This document shows, piece after piece, positions 22,258 through 32,697 of a stretch of DNA of 64,000 nucleotides. The DNA lies in contig CAWZYM010000159.1 of NCBI GenBank assembly GCA_963966185.1, forward strand, positions 1 through 64,000, read 5' to 3'. A program made the translations under genes and the position numbers. Position 1 is the stretch's first letter, and every line of letters starts with the position of its first letter. The stretch comes from Rhabditoides inermis. Its lineage: Eukaryota; Nematoda; Chromadorea; Rhabditida; Rhabditidae. Under the pieces are notes generated by a model. The model saw only the letters and a list, made by a program, of their open reading frames with translations. It ran no database searches and had not been told where the DNA came from.

Positions 22258-25200
22258 CTACTCCTGGCGGGCCTTCTTCGGCTCGCTCGACTCGACACTC
22301 GCTGCCTCGTCCGCCGCACGCTTCGCATTGTACTCGTTCCTTCTGCAAACAACACACTCGTCAACAGTTCACAAGACTTTCTCATAGATAGTAAACGCAA
22401 CAAGAACAAAACAAAATAGGTAAGAACAAAATAGGTTTCGGGTGTTAAATGCTATACGGCAAAGTTTCATCTCTCTTATGTCATAACTATTGTTGTGTTG
22501 CCCGGCCCACCTGTCGTCTCCCTCCGTCTCTCCATCATAGAACTCCCCCTGGTCCTGCGTCACACCATCCATGATAGACGCTGAAACAACACACACTGTA
22601 AACTCGAGTAAAATCCAAAAAAACGAATCAGAAGCACCTAATGAGACAACACGATTTCTAAAAAAAACCCTACAGGACCCAGTCGTGAAAGGTAAAATCA
22701 AAATCAAAATACGGGTGAAAAGAAAGGTATACCTATCGTGAAGTAAACAAACAAACAAGCAAACAAGCAGCTGACTCACGATGGAGTCTCCTGTCGGGGT
22801 CGGCCATGTCGCGGCCGAGAGACGCGTCAGACAGACACTGGATCGCGTCGTCCGGGATGGCTGCAACACAACACACCTAACTCACATCACCAAATTGATA
22901 CGCACAACTAACATTTCGCTTTTCAAAAAAACATATGAAACGAAATATTAATCCTGATCAGTAAAAAACACAAAAACCTACGTATCGCAATCGCTCATAT
23001 ATCAAGCCTATCATAATCAGTGAATCAACTAATAGGTATTGTACAAGATCCAAAAGCAACATCCAAAATAACTGGTACTCACGCTGCATTTGCACACTGG
23101 GCACGAAGGTGAGCTTCTCCAGGTTGGCCAGCACACTGTCCCTGAAAGACAGTCATTCCGTCCCCCCTCTCTCTCCTACTCATCCTGTACTCTCTCTCTC
23201 TCTCTCTCTCTCTCCTCCCTCCCTACTCACTGGATCCTCTTGAGGAAGTCGGGGTTGTTCTCGTTGGCAGCGTTGCTGGGCTCAATGTGCAGTCGGTAGT
23301 TCGGACCAAAGTACTCAAAGTAGTCGTTGTACGGCAGCTCTGAAATCGATGAATGAGAATAATGAATCCAAAAATGATCGATAGCATAATGAACAACATA
23401 AAAGTATATTTATTCCACAAATTGAGAAAACAAAAAAAAAACCAAATCCCACTGACCATCGGAGACCTCCTTGTTGACAGCGAGGGCGGTCTCGTAGGTC
23501 CAGCAGCGGGCCACGTTGCGCGGAGTGTAGCCGCCACCGCCAACCTACAACACAATCAACACTTTTCACTTTCCATATTCTTCATCTCAATGTTATCTTG
23601 CCTCTTCAGCTTCTCTCTTTCTCCGTATCTCTCTCTCTCTCTTTCTCCCTATCTCTCTTTCTCTCTATACATATACATCAATCCTACAAAGAATTTGAGA
23701 TGCATGCCATCCAACCAGTTTGACTACCAACATTATGTTTCAAGCAAATCGTTTGTATGAACATTGATTGTGTTGGTAATTGAACTGCCGGTTTCACGTG
23801 AACCATTATCATTGATCTTTTTGTTGGAATAACAAGTGGCAAGTGAAAGCATGATGTAATGTCAGATTGTACTTCCCCTCCTCATTCCCTTCCTTCTCTT
23901 CCTCTCACCATCATCAGAGGCACATTGTAGCTGCGGAAGAAAGAGACGCACGCGCCGTGCCCTCAACATACAACAATCAAAACACAATTATAATTTTAAA
24001 AAAACACCTTCATCACCATGTATATTTATTTTTATATTATAATACTAGCCAAAAACGAATGATTCAGTTTCAGTTGAAAACAAACACCGGACTGGCCCAT
24101 TAGGCATTTTCGACTATTTCGTCTCATTATCATTACAGATGAAAATACGTAACGCTTCCTCTACATCTATCACCGGATCCAAATATCACACGTTCCGCGT
24201 AAGAATTAAACGATTTTAGGGTACCTAGGGGCTGAATGTGTACACATAGGGGTTTTCAAGGGTGCTCTAAAAAGTGGTATCGGTAGTTTTGGTCCATTAT
24301 GCCAATTTGGTCAGTTAAGGGACCACTACCTCAAATCAGCCAGTTTTGGTCAAAAATAACTTTTCAATAGCTTGTTCGATTTGTCTTGGCGTTCTGAAAC
24401 ACTTTTTATATAAAATAAATTTTGATTAACTCAAGTGTTAGGAAGTTATGCCCTGAAAAGTAGAAAACTTGCATATTGAATTTTTCGAGAATGTTCCGCC
24501 CCGCGACAACGGCAGCGGTACACACCATCAGAAAAAGCGTAATTTGTTTAGTTTCCATGAATTTTACCATCGAAATCGAAGGTAACGTCTGACCATCCAA
24601 GCGATTGAAAGTTGGTGGCTTGGTTCAAAATATAATATATAACCATTATGAGTGACTAAATGTTCACATAACTGTTGTATAATGTTGGTAAACATTAACA
24701 AACACTCAATTTGTCATAACTTTTGTTTATTATTCATGAAATCTCGAAATATTTAGATAAATTAGCATTTAATCTGAGTTGCGCAGTTTAACATGAATAA
24801 ACTCATGAAAATCAAAATAAGTTACACCTTTTATGTGTATGAACGTTATTTAGTACTATTACGCAAATTTGGTTACCAATTACAATGATTAATTGCATTT
24901 TTGGTTTATATTGTACTTGAGCTCCAACTTCAATCGCTTGGATGGTCAAAGACGTTACCTTCGATTTCTATGGTAAAACTCATGGAAACTAAACGAAATA
25001 TGATTTTTCTGTTGGTGTGTACCGCTGCCGTTGTCGCGGGGCGGAACATTCTCGAAAAATTCGAAAATATGCCAATTTTCTACTTTTTAGGGCATAACTT
25101 CCTAACACTCGAGTCAATAAAAATTAATTTTATATAAAAAGTGTTTCAGAATGCCAAGACAAATCGAACAAGCTATTGAAATTTTAGACCAAAACTGGCT

Positions 25201-28200
25201 GATTTGAGGTAGTGGTCCCTTAACTGAGCAAATTTGCATAATGGTCACCGATACCACCTTTTAGAGCACCCTTGAAAACCCCTATGTGCACACATTCAGC
25301 CCCTAGGTCCCACCTCGTCCGATTCTTACGCGAAACATGTGATATAACTAATACGAATACGTCTTTCGATTCAGTTTCGATAAGCACACCACCAACCACC
25401 AAGTGGGCCAGTGGACTGACTGACCCTTGAGGGTGAGGTTGAAGGGTCCGAGTCTGTCTCCGTTCAGAGAGTCCGCCCCGCACTGCAGGACGACGGCACA
25501 CGGGTTGAACCGCTCCATCACCTTCGACATCACCTGAAACAACAACAACAATGACACACACATATACAAACAAACAAACAACAGTTACAGTAACATATTT
25601 GCCCTCTCTTCTAATGTATAAAAAACCCGCACCGGTTTGAAGATGCTCTGGTAGGTGTCGTCGGTGATTCCATCTCGGAGGGGCACATTCAGGGCGTAGT
25701 TGCGGCCCTTGCCAGCACCAATGTCCTGCAAAGACACGCTTACATCATGCTTCCAAAGACTTTGATTACATTCCAATATCTACACACCTACCTTGAGGTC
25801 TCCCGTTCCAGGGAAGAAGTCGCCGTACTTGTGGAAAGACACCTAAACACAATACAATTACAGCAAGTTCTAACTTCCTAACATCCAAACAATTTCAAGT
25901 AAGCAACGTTTTCGAGTAGTGTTCCAAAGCGAAATAAGTTTCTCCACTTGATACCCCCTCCGTCCCCCGACCGACCGTCATGACCCTGTCTGTGGTGTAG
26001 AATGCCTCCTCCACTCCGTCGCCGTGGTGCACGTCAATGTCCACGTACAGAACACTAAACACATAAACAATTACATCTCATCCGTAACATGTATGCTACA
26101 GTTGAGTTACAACTGCACACAAACAAATTAGCACTAATATCTTGAAGGTATCAATCAAATAGAGTGTACACTTTAACTAAGACTCATCGAGGCTATCAAC
26201 GGAGCATTCTCTGCATGTACCCACCGCTTGTGGTACTTGAGTAGCTCGAGGATGCCGAGCACAATGTCGTTCGTGTAGCAGAAGCCAGACGCCTAAACGA
26301 AACCAGATAACTGTGTACGAAATACCATAACAACCCTGCATGATAGTCCAATCTGCCCTACACAATATTGTTACGGAGAAAACGTTGAAATCACTTTTTC
26401 TCTTCAAAACATGTTCTTTTCCGGTTTCAAATGCGCGACTGCAGTTGACACTTCACACAACGGAGAGAGAACGCACAGAAAAGGCAATGCGAGCCCCTGT
26501 GTGCGTGAGATCCCTTAAAGAGCAATGTAAGAGAAAGATATTGTCTCTAATGTTCCCGGTTCGGATCAACAATGTCCGCAAACAACCCGTCTATTCTACT
26601 ACACCGAGAGAAGCGCGCCTCACACCTCTCGACTTCTCACTACCATGCCATATGCCATCTCAGGCAAAGTCGCGAGCGCCCCGCGGGATTCCACGGTTTT
26701 TCGCGGCGCCCTCGCGTAACCCGCGGGCCTCCCGAAAGTTGGCGGTACCGCGCGGGTATCCCGCGGGAGGCGCGAAATGCAGATTGAACCCGGCGGGAAG
26801 GTTTCTGTTTTCGGGGATCCCGCGGGGCTTTCGAGGAAGTCCCGAACAATGTAACGGCGTCCTTTTCACGTTTAAATTTTGCGAACGCGGAAGTTCTGCG
26901 ATTTCATTCATTTCATGTTTGTATTGTTTATTTTGAAAATATTTGTTATTTTGTAGGTTTGTTGTATGTATATGGTGATCCGAGCACGCGGAGTGCTCCC
27001 GGCTGGCAGCAGTAGGCTAGTACGATACGAGAACATATGGAAGGTGCGTGCATGATAAGTTCGAAGTTCGAATCTTGTTACGTATAGCATTATTCTTATT
27101 AAGATGCTGTCATCCTGACCTACTGGAATGAAAGGAGGCGGGGCGCATCGCGCTCGCCTCCCCGCCTCGTCCGCCAAGATCGCCTGAGGCTGACAAATAG
27201 CCCGCTGTACTCTCCAAAGGAGTGTTCCGGAGAAGGGAGAACTGGGAAACAGACACTGCTCGTCGACGACGTGGACACGTAGAGGACTGTCGTCCAGTTC
27301 ATACTCGTCAAGGTGTGTGTTGAAAAGAACTTGTTTTTCGTACATCACTTTATGTTTCAGGGAAAGTACGCTACTGCCGGAAGGAGGCGGAGTGCAAATA
27401 TTCTCGGCCGATGCCGACCATTTCGCGCAGATCGAGAGAAGGTACACGAGGAGAAGGTTGGTGGATGAAGGAGTGATATGAATCACGATCAATCTCTCCA
27501 GCACAAGTCTGACTGCATTCTTCTTCTCGCCGCGCACCTGTCGAATGCTTCAAGGTGAAGCAGTTACGCCTCAAGGAGCTCGTGCTGCACCTCATACAGG
27601 TAATGATTTGTCCATATAGATTGATATTGAGTGATTGGTGTTCAGGTCAACTTCGAGTCGAGCAGCAGGAGGAGTGCCAGTATCAAGCCCGCCATTTTCG
27701 ATCCAAGCTCAAGAACAACTCTTCGCCACCTCTCCAAATACTGTTACTTTGTGGTGCATGGATGTGTTACTTGTTTGTCGCGAATGAAATATGTTATCTA
27801 TATGGTCGTTGGTGTATTTGAATAACAAAAATACAGGAGAGAACACAACAAAGAAGTGCCGGATCAGTAGGCTGATAATGCTCTGCGCGGTTCCCGCGGG
27901 ACTGTTTCGCGGTTTACGCGGGAATCCCGCGCGAACCGCGCAGTTCTCGGGGCTCCCGCGGGGCGATCTCGCACCGCCCCGCGTTGTACCAGAGCGGACC
28001 GCGCATTCATCCCGCGGGAGCCGCCGATTCACCGCGCGGGGACCGCGAGGTTTGTCTTAGATCTTGTCTCATCCACGTCGCCCTCACCCTCCCCCACCTC
28101 GCTCTTCTTGGCGTGGTGCAGCCCTCCCATCCAGTTGATGGCAATGTCCGCCTTCTGCTTGTTCAGCTTCACCGCAGCCGCTACAATAAAACAAAATGAT

Positions 28201-28250
28201 ACTGTGATGACAAACCCCTATGTTTTTAGAACGATCATGCTGTATAACTA

Positions 28251-28305
<55 letters not shown>

Positions 28306-29093
28306 GGTTAACATCGTCTCGGATCGATGCAACAGCAAATATGATGGAAAAATATAATAATTATAATGTAGAAGGACGCGTACCGAGTGATCCTCCGCTG
28401 GATAGCTGGCAGAACTCGTAGAGCCCATCGAAGAGGGGACAGTCCTCGCCCACGTTGACTCAAACACACTATTATACAAACTACTTCCCGGAAATGTTAT
28501 ATTTGAAAACCTCCTCTACGGCTAGTCTTCGTTTTGCCATGACCCAAATCTGGAATGAAACATGCACGTTTGACGAAACTTTGCCGAAGATTCGGATTTT
28601 TGATACTTGTCGTGAGCACCCACATTTGAGCATCTGCTTGTTGTACAGCTTGAGGTTGTCGGGGCTGGCCGTCTTGAGGAAGTTCATGTACTCCTCCGAG
28701 TGGAAACGCGTCATCTCCTCGAACGTCGCCGGGAACGGACGCTGCAACAAACGGTGTTAGATTACAGATATAGAATAAGAAAACAACATCAATAACTATA
28801 CACGAATTCATACTCACGTAGACCTCGAGCTCCCTGTAGATACCGTAGTTGAGCAGGAGATGGTGGGTCATACGGATGCGGTGCGGCTTCATAACGTGGC
28901 CCTGACCGTAGTAGTAGTTGCCCACATTCGCTGAAATATGCTAATTTTATAAGAAGTTCACAAATTCCTCCAATTTTGTAATTTGATACAGACGTTTGAT
29001 CGAATCTAGAAGAATATATATATATATATATGCCGTAAACGTACAGTCATAGTAGTAGGCGACGCGCCGTTTGCCGTGTTCCTGGACGGCCAT
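22258..29093 (-). CDS. hda-1: Class I histone deacetylase (HDAC1/2 type), 460 residues
   Basis: Zinc-dependent nuclear lysine deacetylase, catalytic subunit of Sin3/NuRD/CoREST-type corepressor complexes. Seventeen exons, 5' to 3': 29093-29045, 28930-28818, 28741-28624, 28458-28384, 28180-28098, 26292-26225, 26054-25976, 25842-25792, 25725-25633, 25533-25425, 23961-23909, 23544-23457, 23339-23231, 23141-23083, 22860-22780, 22580-22511, 22342-22258. The sum is 461 codons, with no frameshift. Visible: [32 protein letters not shown], the catalytic GLHHAKKSE, zinc ligands in DIDVHHGDG and the Asp of CGADSL, and the [14 protein letters not shown] loop with the catalytic Tyr. The C-terminal tail is short and ends PKKARQE, unlike the long acidic tails of vertebrate HDAC1/2. 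Introns 26293-28097 and 23963-25424 hold repeats. Whether it is hda-1 or a paralogue is inference. Confidence 0.96.
24197..25332. mobile_element. Fold-back element G, 1.1 kb with about 410-bp inverted arms, in a histone deacetylase intron
   Basis: Outer ends CGCGTAAGAA and TTCTTACGCG. The left arm (about 24197-24615) and right arm (about 24926-25332) are reverse complements at roughly 90% by eye; the middle 310 bp is AT-rich and unpaired. Each arm keeps an open frame reading outward: [20 protein letters not shown] in the right arm (+) and [20 protein letters not shown] in the left arm (-), each followed by RNILEKF. This looks like a signal peptide, but conservation may simply reflect arm similarity. 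A non-autonomous inverted-repeat transposon is the likely identity. Confidence 0.8.
26670..26860. repeat. GC-rich palindromic island 1 (CCCGCGGG-type) in a histone deacetylase intron
   Basis: About 190 bp with repeated CCGCGGG, CGCGGG and GGCGCG motifs in an otherwise AT-rich intron. A similar island lies at 27875-28055. Between them is a stretch with exon-like + strand pieces. The two islands share motifs rather than a clear alignable sequence. Confidence 0.65.
27282..27780 (+). other. Exon-like pieces of an unidentified gene nested in a histone deacetylase intron
   Basis: On the + strand four consecutive phase-0 pieces with good splice signals can be read: 27282-27311 ([10 protein letters not shown]) with donor GTGTGT; 27361-27441 ([16 protein letters not shown]...) with donor GTACAC; 27553-27600 ([15 protein letters not shown]) with donor GTAATG; and from 27646 ([19 protein letters not shown]...). 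No family is recognised and no start or end is clear. GC-rich islands flank the segment on both sides. It could be a real nested gene or a captured gene fragment. Confidence 0.35.
27875..28055. repeat. GC-rich palindromic island 2 in a histone deacetylase intron
   Basis: About 180 bp dominated by TTCCCGCGGGA, CGCGCGGGG and CCGCGCA motifs, ending about 40 bp before exon 5. Composition contrasts sharply with the AT-rich surroundings. See island 1. Confidence 0.65.
28255..28301. repeat. TA dinucleotide microsatellite
   Basis: An uninterrupted TA run of about 46 bp in the intron between exons 4 and 5 of the histone deacetylase gene. Confidence 0.95.
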
Positions 29094-29890
29094 GTTGGGC
29101 TACGAGAGACCGTGACCGTACTATACAATGACATCATTTTATATTAGTAGTGATACTATTGTAGGAACAACGTGAGTAATAGCGATGAAAAATACTACAT
29201 AAGCGTAATGGGGGATATGTGAATGCACGCGCATCATCGGAGGAACTACGACCACCGTGATTGTGAACAGTCAAAACATGACCACAGGAATCGCGGAATA
29301 TAACAATTCAGAATACTCAAGAGGAGAATATGCGACAGCTCAAGATAGTACAACAACAAACAAACAAACAAATAACAGAGAGAAGGAAGATAGAGATAGC
29401 GCAACGATGAGGGTCAGCGAGTCTCGGTATCCGCCAGCCACAGCGCACAGCAGCGCCGGCGCTATGAAATCGGTTCGTTGGGTGGGCGGGGCTTGGAAAT
29501 GGGCGGGAAGCGCAAAGGGGGCACAGACGCAGACACACACGACACGAATGCAAGGGCTTTTGAGAAGTATCAACTGATTATTACAGGGATCTGAATACAT
29601 TTTTGTGCTGAACATAAATGTGTGGAAATGCAATTAAAATAATATTTCTAAGAATCAATTATCACCAATACGAATTTTTAAGTAGAAACCATATCGAAAC
29701 AACATGTAGGTCATTGCATAAACATTCAGTCATATTTCGTGTAGAAAAATATTGCAAAAGTAAACTGAAAACGAATATGTCATATGGTATTGTAAAGAAA
29801 TCGAACTGTCGGAGACAAAATATTTGGAGACAACTGCTCTACCTACTGAGCCATTCGATGTTCCGCTGTTCGTTGATCAAAAGTGCTATC
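29094..29890. other. Region upstream of the histone deacetylase gene; no gene seen
   Basis: It should hold the deacetylase promoter. It is AT-rich with a short ACAAACAAACAAA run at 29350-29375. Near its right end, on the - strand, a tRNA-like block is visible: box A TGGCTCAGTAGG followed by GTAGAGCAGTTGTCTCC and a weak box B CAGTTCGATTTC (about 29793-29857). Its T stem does not pair, so it is a decayed tRNA-derived sequence at best. Confidence 0.45.
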
Positions 29891-30650
29891 ACCCCCGTCA
29901 CTGCGCGCCGCGCCTGGTCGGTGATACGTTTGCCAAACGGGGAAAGGTTCCAGGCATGGTAGAAGGATGCGGTTTTCGCAGATCAATAGCCCAATGTGTC
30001 TAGATGAGAAGCTCTATGTGCGTCTACCTTAGCGGGCAACTCTCGCCACGTGTCGGACCACTCTCTCACCCCCGTCACTGCGCGCCGCGCCTGGTCGGTG
30101 ATACGTTTGCCAAACGGGGAAAGGTTCCAGGCATGGTAGAAGGATGCGGTTTTCGCAGATCAATAGCCCAATGTGTCTAGATGAGAAGCTCTATGTGCGT
30201 CTACCTTAGCGGGCAACTCTCGCCACGTGTCGGACCACTCTCTCACCCCCGTCACTGCGCGCCGCGCCTGGTCGGTGATACGTTTGCCAAACGGGGAAAG
30301 GTTCCAGGCATGGTAGAAGGATGCGGTTTTCGCAGATCAATAGCCCAACATGGTTAGGTGAGAAGCTCTATGTGCGTCTACCTTAGCGGGCAACTCTCGC
30401 CACGTGTCGGACCACTCTCTCACCCCCGTCACTGCGCGCCGCGCCTGGTCGGTGATACGTTTGCCAAACGGGGAAAGGTTCCAGGCATGGTAGAAGGATG
30501 CGGTTTTCGCAGATCAATAGCCCAACATGGTTAGGTGAGAAGCTCTATGTGCGTCTAGCTTAGCGGGCAACTCTCGCCACGTGTCGGACCACTCTCTCAC
30601 CCCCGTCACTGCGCGCCGCGCCTGGTCGGTGATACGTTTGCCAAACGTTT
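29891..30650. repeat. Tandem repeat, 177-bp unit, 4.3 copies
   Basis: Unit starts (ACCCCCGTCACTGCGCGCC) fall at 29891, 30068, 30245, 30422 and 30599, giving an exact 177-bp period. Copies 1-2 and 3-4 differ by a shared AATGTGTCTAGAT versus AACATGGTTAGGT change, so duplication was stepwise. On the - strand each unit has a 48-codon open stretch with FYHAWNLSPFGKRITDQARR and EWSDTWRELPAK, then a stop, so it may derive from a duplicated exon. Confidence 0.95.
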
Positions 30651-30734
30651 ATCATTCGTAAAATTTAGCAACAATCATCAAATATATCAAACAACAATAT
30701 CAACGAGTGCATTATTACTCACAAATATATGAAA

Positions 30735-32323
30735 TCAGAAAGCAACGTCGACGTCAACGCCGTCATTGTCGAGTTCCTCCTCCTCATCGGCAATGTCCTC
30801 TCCTGCCAGCCGCTTCCTCTCTCTCTCCGCCGCGCACTCGGCTCTACGGTCGTTGAACGCCTTGCGCATCTGCTCCCTCTCCTCCCCAATCTTCGACGCA
30901 ATGGAAACCGTGTTCACTCGGTTAGTGGCAATGATGGCTGCGGCCAGCTCCTCTGCAGTCTCACCCATGCAGACACAGTAGACTGATCGTACCTCAGCAA
31001 ATCTGCGGTGACTGCTCTCCACTCCCTGCTCACTCAACAGCCCTAGTGTGTGGTACTGCTCAACGAACTGAGGAACATGTACCAGCAGCTGATGGTACTT
31101 GTTCCGGATGTCGATGTCGGGAAAGCAGTCGGTGAGAACCTCCCTGAGGTTGCGACTACACTCCTTCACCTCGTTCTCCTCCGGAAGAGAAAGGAAGCGA
31201 GCCACTGTGAGTTCATGCATCCGGTTGAGCACCATGAAGAGTCGCGAGTAGTGATCAACCCTCTGCTGCACCACAACCGAGTCGGGAGACAGAGCCAGGA
31301 GACCCTTGAGGAATCCAGAGTGGTTGCGCAAGAACTGCCTCACAGAGTTGCCATTGAGTAGATCTTAAAATAGTCATGAAATGTTTACATACGACTGGGG
31401 ACTTGGGCAGAATGCTAACTGGTCAATCATGGTATGCAATGCCATTGTAATCTCGACCACGCGCTATTTCATCCATATTGATGAAATAGTCACAGTAGTT
31501 AAGTTCACCAGGACAAAGCTTGGAATTGATAGTAAAATAGGGTAAAATAATGATTATGCAAACTAACGCACGGCCTTGGTAGGGACCGAGGAGGACTCGG
31601 TGACGGAAGGAAAGGGCGCGAAACTCCTTCAGGCGATCGCCGTTGAGTACCTCTCGTATCCGCTCCTGCTCTGTCAGCTTCTCCATCGCTGACATGAGGC
31701 CAATCCTCAGCAACTCCCGCACTTGGCCATCCTATAAGAAGCGAAATCAGAATAAGAATCAGAAATGAATAACTAAATCTCACCAGCACGTCAATGTTGC
31801 CGACCCTGCATGAGATGCAATACCACTGGAAGGTGGACGGATCTGTTCCATCGGGAACGCCGACACACCGACAGTGCTCCCACCTCCCACACCTACATGG
31901 AAATTGAAAATAAACAATGCAATAAACACTCACGCTGCGCATTTCACCCAGTCCATTTGCGCATTCTTCCGCCTTCCCTTGTAGAGACACCATTGTACAC
32001 AATTCATCTCGTCTTCGTCCTCCTCTATCTGCTCCTGCTCCTGTTCCTGGTCTTGCTCGTCCTCTTCGCCAAGCCTCTGTCTCCTTCTTCTTTCCCTCAT
32101 CTTCTTTTTCTCCATCCGAGCCTTTTTCTTCTTGATCAACTCTTCCTTCGCCGCCTCGTCCGTCTCTTCATAATAGTCTTTCTCTCTGTTGGGCTTCCGG
32201 CAGTGCCGCTCGAAAGACATGCAGCACTGCTCGCGCATCTTCTTGTTCTCGACCAGCTTCTTGTACTCGCTCTCTGAGAGAACAACCTGAAAAAGTTATG
32301 TTGACAACTGACAGACATACGAG

Positions 32324-32361
<38 letters not shown>

Positions 32362-32376
32362 GGGAAGCGTGCGCGC

Positions 32377-32433
<57 letters not shown>

Positions 32434-32458
32434 AAGGGGGAAGCGTGCGCGTGCGCGC

Positions 32459-32512
<54 letters not shown>

Positions 32513-32527
32513 GGGAAGCGTGCGCGC

Positions 32528-32590
<63 letters not shown>

Positions 32591-32655
32591 GGAAGCGTGC
32601 GCGCTAGAGAGAGAGAGAGAGAGAGAGAGAAAGGGGGAAGCGTGCGCGCTAGAGA

Positions 32656-32697
<42 letters not shown>

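Noticed and set aside
23909..23961. Possible frameshift in the histone deacetylase exon encoding [17 protein letters not shown]
   Set aside because: Counting the bases across the line break again shows the exon is 53 bp and in frame; the total coding length is a multiple of three.
29891..30650. CRISPR array or rRNA spacer
   Set aside because: The unit is 177 bp without alternating repeat and unique spacer, in a eukaryotic genome; no rRNA sequence is recognisable.
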